This document shows positions 57,113-64,000 of a stretch of 64,000 bases of DNA, one piece after another. Under the pieces are notes generated by a model. The model saw only the letters and a program-made list of their open reading frames with translations, had not been told where the DNA came from and did not search any database. This DNA comes from Treponema sp. (GTDB taxonomy: Bacteria; Spirochaetota; Spirochaetia; Treponematales; Breznakiellaceae), in the NCBI GenBank assembly GCA_009777335.1, contig WRMC01000003.1:1-64000 (forward strand). Direction: 5' to 3'. Position 1 is the stretch's first letter, and each line of letters opens with the position of its first letter. The position numbers and the translations under genes were made by a program.

Positions 57113-59395
57113 CTAATAGGTCAAGGTAAAGCCGAACTGGGGATTCCTAAAGGGGACCCCTCGAACGGCAGTGACTATCCCAAGGAACTGGTTCGCCACC
57201 GAGTAGTGGCCGCTAAAGAGGATGATCTCGTCCAGGGTGATATTGGGCAGGAAGCCCACCGGGGTAGTCCCCGACAGGGACCGCCCGTAGTTGATCCAGG
57301 CCGCCAGGTGCACCAGGTTGGGGTTGGTCATGCTGACCCCTCCGCTCAGGGTGGTTCTGTAGCGGTTACTAACGCTTACCCTAAGGACCCCGTAGTGGGA
57401 TCCCACCACATTCCCCCGGCCATGGGCCCCCACCGGAAGGCTGGCTATATAGGCCGCCGCTCCAGGTGAACCGGTTATTGCCCCCCCATGGAGCCAGTCG
57501 ATCTGGACTATATCGGGGATCTCCACCGGGAGCCTGCTCTGGGACCAGACCAGGTTCTTGTTGGTGGCATTATGGGGAAGGATCTCGATAAGGAAATCCT
57601 GGTACTGAACATCTGTAGCCGTTGTGTTGGCAGTCCGGGTCACGGTCTGAACCTGATTTGATTGGGAAACCTGCCAGGTTCCAGTACTGCCCAAGCCACT
57701 CCTCCGGGCTATGATCCGGACCGATTCCACGGGGACAAAGACGCCCCCGGGGCCCCCGGAACAGTTACATGTAGTACAGGTACAGGTCCCGCCATTACTG
57801 CAGTTACAGGTGGTGGAGCCCGGGCAGGTACAGCTTCCGGTGCAGGTGCAGGTGCCGCCATTGCTGCAGTCACAGGTCCCCGGGCCGGGGCAGGTACAGG
57901 TGCCCGTACAGGTACAGGTCCCGCCGCTGCCGCAGGAGCAAGACCCCGGACAGGTGCCGCCGCCGCAATTACTGCAGGTACATTCCCCGGTGATGGTACA
58001 GCCGCAGGATCCCTCGCATCCGCAGTCACATTCGGGGGGAGTAATGACCTGACCGTTCTCTATGGCCCACTTAATGTCCGCATCGGTAATGATGAGATCA
58101 ATTGTGTCCCCTAATATAAAGTTCCGGCCAAAGTAGCGGACTATGACAAAGCCCCGGCCGTTATCATGGCGCATGTCCCTCACATAGACATCCAGGGTAT
58201 AGGGGGCGAAGTTTTCTATCATGAAGGCGCCCCCCGCCGCATCGGCGGTGCTTCTAAAGATTGCTCTTTTGGCATCCCTGGTCCAGGAAATGCCGCCCCC
58301 GCCTATGACCCCGCTGAGGATAAAGTCATCGGAGGGGATAAAGGACACGGGGACCGTGGCTCCCACCGGCGGGACGGGGTTATAGTCCCTGCTGGCCGCA
58401 ACGGCGTAGATATAGGTATTGGGCACCGCCGAGTTAAGCATCCGGACATGGACCGCCGTTGTATCCCCATGGCGGGAATCTTCGGGGTCCCTGTTTGGCG
58501 GCGGCCAGCTGCTCCCCGGCCGGGTTTCAAAACCCCCGCTGGTGTTTTTATAGAAGTAGAGGTAGTGATCCCGGGAGGCCTGAGGGTCATTGGAGTTGAC
58601 CACCGTAATGGTACTGACCGAACTCATCTGGTTGCCATTGACCGTATAGTTTACCCTGGCCATCCACTGACCGTGGCCCAAAGCTATGGCCAGGTTGTCG
58701 TTCATGGTGATGGGCCCCATGGCGTAGTTCCGGGAGCTATTGGTCAGGTTGACAAAGTAGATGCTGTCTATGTTCTGGGAACTGGAGGTATTGGCCACGA
58801 TGAAGGTAGAGAGCCTTCCGGCATTCCGGGCCGGGATGTCCGGCGGGGTCGAACCTTCGCCCTCGAAGGGGTCGTCCAGGGGGGTCCCCGTATCGTTGGG
58901 GTCCGGGTCCACCGGCTCATGGGGGCTTATGATCACCGACCCGTCCCGGTGGCGGTAGATCCATATATTGTAAATTTCCCGGGGAAGGACCGCATTGACC
59001 GACACGGTCCCCGTGCCGTTGGAGCCGTCCCTAACCCGGTAATCAATGGTTACCTGATAGGTGATATCCGTGGGGGGAAGGTACTGGGCCCTTCGCTCCA
59101 GGGCCCTGGGACGGCCCGTAAAGGACCACCAGGGTATGGGGTCCGTGACCCCCGGGTTGTGGTCCTTCCATATATCTTCGATATAGGTGATATGGACATT
59201 GGTGACATCCACGGTCCTGGACAGGTTGTTGATCATGAGGACCGCACTGGTAATGTCGGTGAGGGTAAAGTGGCCTTCCATGCGAAGGGCCCCGTCAGGG
59301 GCCAGCAAGCTTATGGGGTCTAAACAGGCAGACAGGCCAAAGAGGAGGCCCAGGACCAAAAGGACCAGGGCCAGGCGATGTACGCTAGGTTTCAT
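57113..59395 (-). CDS. large lipoprotein, paralogue 2, with Cys-rich CxC linker
   Basis: LSACLDPISLLAPDGALRMEGHFTLTDITSAVLMI; Cys-rich central segment. Confidence 0.8.
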   Translation of the reverse strand: MKPSVHRLALVLLVLGLLFGLSACLDPISLLAPDGALRMEGHFTLTDITSAVLMINNLSRTVDVTNVHITYIEDIWKDHNPGVTDPIPWWSFTGRPRALERRAQYLPPTDITYQVTIDYRVRDGSNGTGTVSVNAVLPREIYNIWIYRHRDGSVIISPHEPVDPDPNDTGTPLDDPFEGEGSTPPDIPARNAGRLSTFIVANTSSSQNIDSIYFVNLTNSSRNYAMGPITMNDNLAIALGHGQWMARVNYTVNGNQMSSVSTITVVNSNDPQASRDHYLYFYKNTSGGFETRPGSSWPPPNRDPEDSRHGDTTAVHVRMLNSAVPNTYIYAVAASRDYNPVPPVGATVPVSFIPSDDFILSGVIGGGGISWTRDAKRAIFRSTADAAGGAFMIENFAPYTLDVYVRDMRHDNGRGFVIVRYFGRNFILGDTIDLIITDADIKWAIENGQVITPPECDCGCEGSCGCTITGECTCSNCGGGTCPGSCSCGSGGTCTCTGTCTCPGPGTCDCSNGGTCTCTGSCTCPGSTTCNCSNGGTCTCTTCNCSGGPGGVFVPVESVRIIARRSGLGSTGTWQVSQSNQVQTVTRTANTTATDVQYQDFLIEILPHNATNKNLVWSQSRLPVEIPDIVQIDWLHGGAITGSPGAAAYIASLPVGAHGRGNVVGSHYGVLRVSVSNRYRTTLSGGVSMTNPNLVHLAAWINYGRSLSGTTPVGFLPNITLDEIILFSGHYSVANQFLGIVTAVRGVPFRNPQFGFTLTY

Positions 59396-59480
59396 AAATT
59401 CCTCCATGGAAGAGTCCCGCTGCCTCTACTCCCTATCCTCTTGCAGCCTTCGGTGGAAACTCCCCCTTAAGGGTTAAAAA

Positions 59481-59505
59481 ACCCGGCAGCCTAAGGCTGC
59501 CGGGT
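59481..59505 (-). terminator. intrinsic terminator
   Basis: ACCCGGCAGCC-TAA-GGCTGCCGGGT plus T-run on - strand. Confidence 0.85.
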
Positions 59506-59517
59506 AAGAACTACAAA

Positions 59518-62496
59518 CTAATTCCAGGGTAGGTTAACTACAACCCCGGGCCAGGCCCGATTAATGCCGCTGCTTAGGTTAAGCTTGGCTGCTGCACCGT
59601 AGCCGGCACCCCAGACCCTATCGTTGGCGATATAGTAGACATGCTCCTTACCGCCCCCTATGTCCGTTACTCCTCCGGTGGCACTTACGGAGCGCAGGGT
59701 TACAGAAGCCCCGTAGATGGTCGGGAAGGCCGAGCCCCCGGTCTGACCCCAGGTATAGACCCTGCCGTCTTTAGTCAGGGCTATGGTCCCCACGTAGCGG
59801 GAGTGCATGACATCCACGTTGGTAAGGATGTTTGTAATCACCGTAGCACTGGAGCTAGCGGTAGAGGTGGTTCCCTGCCCCAGGGAGGCCCTGAGGCCCC
59901 AGCCTATGACACTCCCATCTTTTAACAAGGCCTGACCCCAGCCGTTACCGCCAGCAATGTAATCAATCTGGCTGGCATGGGTTTCCAGATTCGCTGCCCT
60001 GGTGGGAGCTCTTTGGATCCTCTGAACCCCGTAGCTGGAGCCAGCGAACCCAAGACCTGAAGCCTCATTATCCCCCCAGACCCAGACCTGATCATCATCG
60101 GTGACCGCAAAGGCCCCTTCGTAGGCGGCCCCTATAAGCCGGGCCGTCCTTGGGGTCGCAGCTGCGCCGCTACCTATGGTACCCAGGTTAACTCTTACCG
60201 GTACGGGGTGGTTCCCGTGGCCCCCGGTGCCAAGCTGGCCATAGAGGTTATGTCCCCAGGTCCAAACCCCGCCTCTTTGATCCAGGGCGATAAAGAAGTT
60301 TTCACCCGCGGCAATTTGTTTTATTTCGACTGGTATCCTGCTAGTTCCTACAACATAGTCAGGGAAGTTAATCCGCCGGGGGTTATTTACGATGCCTGAG
60401 GCACCGACCCCTGCCGAACCGTAGCCATTAAGGCCCCAGCCCCAGAGGCGACCGGAAGAACCTTCCAATGCCACAATGGTGTAGTTACTCCCCGTAACCT
60501 GGGTTATGGTCGGGTTACCGGGTATATTAGCGGGTGCAGGGGGTGCTGTGTTACTCACACTATTGGTAGTAAAATGGCCATTCCCCGTACCATGCTGGCC
60601 AGAGCCCCTAAAGCCCCAGACCCATACCTGACCGTCCCTGAGCGCAAGGCCTGTATCAATCAGGGTGTTCCGGGTAGCCGAGAAGGCACCGGGATCGGAA
60701 GGGGGTATAATGATCGGAGGAGGACAGGGGTTCCCGCCGGTGCAGAAACAGCCGCCCACACAGGTACAGCCAGCTCCGCCGCCGCAGGCAGGAGGAGCGG
60801 GGGGACAGGGCTCGCCGTTGACACAGGCACAGTTACCTAAACAGGTACAGCCAGCTCCGCCGCCGCAATTGGGGGGTGTCGGGCAATTGCCGCCGTCGCC
60901 ACAAGCACAGGTAGCACCACAGGTACAGGTGCTGCCGCAGCCGGGGGGTATGACAGGACAGGAACCGCCGCCGGAACAGGCACAACCGGTGCCGCAGGTG
61001 CAGCTATCACCGCCGCCACAGGGGGGTACCGGACAGGTACTGCCGCCGGAGCAGCCACAAGTTGCGCCGCCGGTGGTACAGGTGCAGTCGGGACCACCTC
61101 CGCAGGCCGGGGGCGGACAGGCCCCACCGCCGGTACAGTTACAGGTGCCGCCGCCTATGGTACAGGTACAGTTGGTACCGCCGCCGCATTCACCCCCCGG
61201 TATGGTACCGGTCACCGAGTCAATAATGATGGGTACAATAGTATCCTTGATCCAAACACTGGGGACCTCATAGGTGAGTTCCCTTTCGTCTCCCGAGCTA
61301 AAGAGTACCGTGATCTTGTAATTCACGTGGGCCTCTATGGGGAAGGCTGAGGTGCCAACTACGTTGACATAACCTGTCTGGCGGCCGTTTATGGGCCGGG
61401 CGGGGACAAAGGGGTTACCCACTGCTCTTTCGCTGTCCAGGAAGAGGGGGGCATAGTCAGCTCCGGATCTGTAATTTTCTATAAGAACCGAAGTAACTGG
61501 GTAATTAGTGTTATTGACGATATAGAGGGCACCTCTACCTTGGGGGTCATCTTCATCTTCAGGGGGAAGGAAGTCTTGGTGATCTTCGTCCCCTGGCGGC
61601 CACCAGGTGGTGATGTCGTAGCTACCCCTATTGGTTTTATAGAACCAGAGATAATGGTTTATGGCTTGGGGATCGTTGGAGGGTACCACCGTTACAGTCC
61701 GGGGACCGATTTGTACGAGGTTATTATCCCTATAACGGACCGTAGTCTGCCAGTTCCCAAAACCCAGGGCTATGGCTAACTCGTCCCGGATGCTTACGGG
61801 GCCCATCTCGTAGGTCCGGCCATCGTTCATGTTCCTAAAACGGACGCTGTCTATGTGCATACTTCGGGTCATGTTGTTGACCACAAAGGTAGAAAGCCTA
61901 TGCTGGTTCCCGGGGGTAATGACCGGGGGGCTCGAACCTTCGCCCTCGAGGGGGTCATCCCCGGGGTCCCCGGTGTCGTTGGGATCCTCCGGGCCATCAG
62001 GCTTTTCAGGAGATATGATCACATTACCGTCTCTATCGCGGTAAATATATAGATTATAGACTGAACCAGGCAGGGGTATAACCGCCGAAACCATAGGGAG
62101 TTCACCCTCGAGCCCCGTCCGCAGCCGGTATTTTACACTGATCTCGTAGGTAATGTCCGTGGGGGGCAGGTACTGGGCCTTCCTGGTCAGGGCCCGGGGC
62201 CTATCGGTAAAGCGCCACCAGGAAGCGGTCGGACTATTAACCCTATCTTGTGAGAAGGCTACAGCCCAATCAACCGCATTGTAGGTGATGTATACCTCGG
62301 TGACATCCACGGTCCGGGAAAGGTTGTTTATAACCAAGACCCCGCTGGTCGCGTCGGTCATGACAAAATTTCCTTCCAACCTGAGGTTTACGTTCCCCAG
62401 CTCACCCAGACTTATGGGGTCCAGACAAGCAGAAAAGGAAACCAAGACGCCTAGAACCATGAGGGATAACGCGAGTTTTCGCAGGTACCGTTTCAT
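59518..62496 (-). CDS. large lipoprotein, paralogue 3, Cys-rich linker plus RCC1-like propeller
   Basis: SACLDPISLG; VWVWGFRGSGQHG, LWGWGLNGYG, VWTWGHNLYGQLGTG repeats. Confidence 0.8.
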   Translation of the reverse strand: MKRYLRKLALSLMVLGVLVSFSACLDPISLGELGNVNLRLEGNFVMTDATSGVLVINNLSRTVDVTEVYITYNAVDWAVAFSQDRVNSPTASWWRFTDRPRALTRKAQYLPPTDITYEISVKYRLRTGLEGELPMVSAVIPLPGSVYNLYIYRDRDGNVIISPEKPDGPEDPNDTGDPGDDPLEGEGSSPPVITPGNQHRLSTFVVNNMTRSMHIDSVRFRNMNDGRTYEMGPVSIRDELAIALGFGNWQTTVRYRDNNLVQIGPRTVTVVPSNDPQAINHYLWFYKTNRGSYDITTWWPPGDEDHQDFLPPEDEDDPQGRGALYIVNNTNYPVTSVLIENYRSGADYAPLFLDSERAVGNPFVPARPINGRQTGYVNVVGTSAFPIEAHVNYKITVLFSSGDERELTYEVPSVWIKDTIVPIIIDSVTGTIPGGECGGGTNCTCTIGGGTCNCTGGGACPPPACGGGPDCTCTTGGATCGCSGGSTCPVPPCGGGDSCTCGTGCACSGGGSCPVIPPGCGSTCTCGATCACGDGGNCPTPPNCGGGAGCTCLGNCACVNGEPCPPAPPACGGGAGCTCVGGCFCTGGNPCPPPIIIPPSDPGAFSATRNTLIDTGLALRDGQVWVWGFRGSGQHGTGNGHFTTNSVSNTAPPAPANIPGNPTITQVTGSNYTIVALEGSSGRLWGWGLNGYGSAGVGASGIVNNPRRINFPDYVVGTSRIPVEIKQIAAGENFFIALDQRGGVWTWGHNLYGQLGTGGHGNHPVPVRVNLGTIGSGAAATPRTARLIGAAYEGAFAVTDDDQVWVWGDNEASGLGFAGSSYGVQRIQRAPTRAANLETHASQIDYIAGGNGWGQALLKDGSVIGWGLRASLGQGTTSTASSSATVITNILTNVDVMHSRYVGTIALTKDGRVYTWGQTGGSAFPTIYGASVTLRSVSATGGVTDIGGGKEHVYYIANDRVWGAGYGAAAKLNLSSGINRAWPGVVVNLPWN

Positions 62497-62690
62497 GTTC
62501 TCCTCCATATCAGCACAAATTATTATGTAAACTATGGCAATCTTTACATAGGGTATCTACTATATATAGACCACTCCCACCTTTAAAATATATAGCTTTA
62601 CAGGTCCGATGTCAATGTTTTGGCCAAAAAAAACCCCTTTTCTTTAGGGTCATTCTATGCTAGTATCCCCCTCATAAAGGTGGAATGTCT

Positions 62691-63098
62691 ATGGTACAAT
62701 TTTATCTCTTATCGGTAGTTACCTGTGCCCTGGCCGGATACCTCCTCATTTCCGGCGAGGGGGAGGGGATTTTACAGTTTGGGGGCCCGGTCTCTCTAAA
62801 AGATGAAACATTTAAACTAATAGTTGGAATCGCCGGGGCTGCCACGGGTCTTATGAAGCTCCTCTCCCCGGTAGAGGGGAAATGGCCCATCGTAGGGGAC
62901 CTGATCCCCGCGGCGGTGGGCTTTATAGCCGGCTTCATCCTTATTTTCGAGCATTTCCGGAACCGGACGACCCTGGACGAAACGGAGCATACCGAGAAGA
63001 TCGACCGGCTCCTGGTGCGGAACAAGCGGATCATAGGCATCGCGGCCCTGATTACCGCGGTCCTACACTTCCTCTTTCCCGGGGCCCTCTTTCTCTAG
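62691..63098 (+). CDS. membrane protein
   Basis: several hydrophobic segments, ATG with upstream context. Confidence 0.6.
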   Translation: MVQFYLLSVVTCALAGYLLISGEGEGILQFGGPVSLKDETFKLIVGIAGAATGLMKLLSPVEGKWPIVGDLIPAAVGFIAGFILIFEHFRNRTTLDETEHTEKIDRLLVRNKRIIGIAALITAVLHFLFPGALFL

Positions 63099-64000
63099 GA
63101 CCCAGGGCCAGGCCCAGGGCCAGTTCTATGCTTAGGGCCCTATAGCCCATGCCCCCGTCGTAGCCGTTCTGAAAGACCTGGCCCGCTGTGCCCAGGATAT
63201 GGTTGTCCCGCACAAAGGTCTCACCCCGGAGATCCCATATCTGTCTATAGGAAAGACCCAGGGATAGGTCCAGGCCCCGGGGCAAAAAGAGGCTCAGTTT
63301 TGCTCCAATATCATAAAATTGTCCAAAAACAAAGGTCCCCGTAAAGGTTTTGGGGGGGCTGGTCATAAGGTGGTCATCCCTGTCACTGGCATAGATCAGG
63401 GGGCTATAGGAAAAATGGCCCTCCAGGCCCAGGATGGGGGCGGGCCGGACCAGCAGTTTCCACCCAGGGCTTAGGATAAACCAGTTTTGCATGTACCGGA
63501 TCCCCGGCCCATGGACCTGGATCCGCTCCCAGGGCAGGTACTGGGGGCCAAAATACTCGTATTCTATGTAGCCATCCTCGGCGATCCAGTTAAAATACAT
63601 GGCATGAAGGTCTAAAGAGACCTTAAACGCCAGGTTTTCCCTGAGTAAAAAGGAATAGGCCAGGGAAAGATCCCATAAAACGGCCTGCTGCACAGAGGCA
63701 TCGTGGCGGGAATAATGGCTGAGCCGGTCATGGAGGGGGTTTACCCAGTCCCGGTTCTCGATGGTTCCGCTAAAGGCGGGGATCCCAAAGCGCAGGGCCC
63801 CCCCAAAGCTAAGGCCCCCCTGGCTGTAGGGGTCCAGGGGGCCGTAATCCAGGGCCAGGCCCAGGTAAAAGAGGGGTTTTAAGTCCCAGATAAGCTCACT
63901 GGCAAATTGGCCCTGGCGGCGGTATTTATAGAGGAATTCCTCCCCCTGGCCGTAGATCAGCCCCCCCAGGGGGGAAAGAACCAGGCCCCGGCTGCTTGCG
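63052..64000 (-). CDS. omptin-like outer membrane protease, 5' end beyond window
   Basis: frame stays open to window edge (..GQFASELIWDLKP..ENRDWVNPLHDRLSHYSRHD..YASDRDDHL..), similar to OmpT layout. Confidence 0.6.
   Translation of the reverse strand, partial: ASSRGLVLSPLGGLIYGQGEEFLYKYRRQGQFASELIWDLKPLFYLGLALDYGPLDPYSQGGLSFGGALRFGIPAFSGTIENRDWVNPLHDRLSHYSRHDASVQQAVLWDLSLAYSFLLRENLAFKVSLDLHAMYFNWIAEDGYIEYEYFGPQYLPWERIQVHGPGIRYMQNWFILSPGWKLLVRPAPILGLEGHFSYSPLIYASDRDDHLMTSPPKTFTGTFVFGQFYDIGAKLSLFLPRGLDLSLGLSYRQIWDLRGETFVRDNHILGTAGQVFQNGYDGGMGYRALSIELALGLALGPRERGPRERGSVGPR

Noticed and set aside
57757-61192. CRISPR-like or tandem non-coding repeat
   Set aside because: Periodicity follows codons of Cys/Gly-rich coding arrays; no constant repeat/unique spacer pattern
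55571-61273. Long + strand ORFs (55571-56341, 58166-59323, 60665-61273)
   Set aside because: Antisense to well-supported lipoprotein genes in GC-rich DNA; low-complexity translations with no RBS or domain signal

Overview
The window is dominated by a tailed-phage genome or prophage. Its left end lies outside the window; no integrase or attL is visible. The rightmost phage-like genes lie near 53.8 kb. The host looks like a Treponema-like spirochete, inferred from the flanking lipoproteins and an omptin-like protein. Nearly all phage genes are on the + strand. 0-14 kb is early/replication (RecA-like ATPase, two SSBs, RadC-like, MoxR-like ATPase, many small ORFs), with two near-identical early promoters. 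14.2-22.3 kb is an AT-rich island of modification-type enzymes: two ParB-like/Zn-ribbon proteins, a truncated nucleotide-sugar dehydrogenase, a GT8 glycosyltransferase with a G13 tract, a SET-domain protein, an amino-methyltransferase, a second glycosyltransferase, a complete phosphatidylserine-decarboxylase-like enzyme, and a PAPS-reductase/ParB (IbrAB-like) pair. 22.4-49.2 kb is packaging, head, tail and fibres. 49.2-52.2 kb holds an LplA-fold-like protein and a lysis cassette with two overlapping reading frames. 52.3-53.8 kb holds regulatory genes. After a CAT-anticodon tRNA (54.06 kb) come three paralogous minus-strand lipoproteins and a partial omptin-like gene. The signals most worth follow-up are the modification island with its poly-G switch, two promoter-leader-terminator RNA elements sharing a 21-nt block, two related 10-bp iteron clusters, the MuF protein with a JAB-like C-terminus, and the overlapping lysis frames. 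All family calls come from reading motifs by eye; no database search was run.
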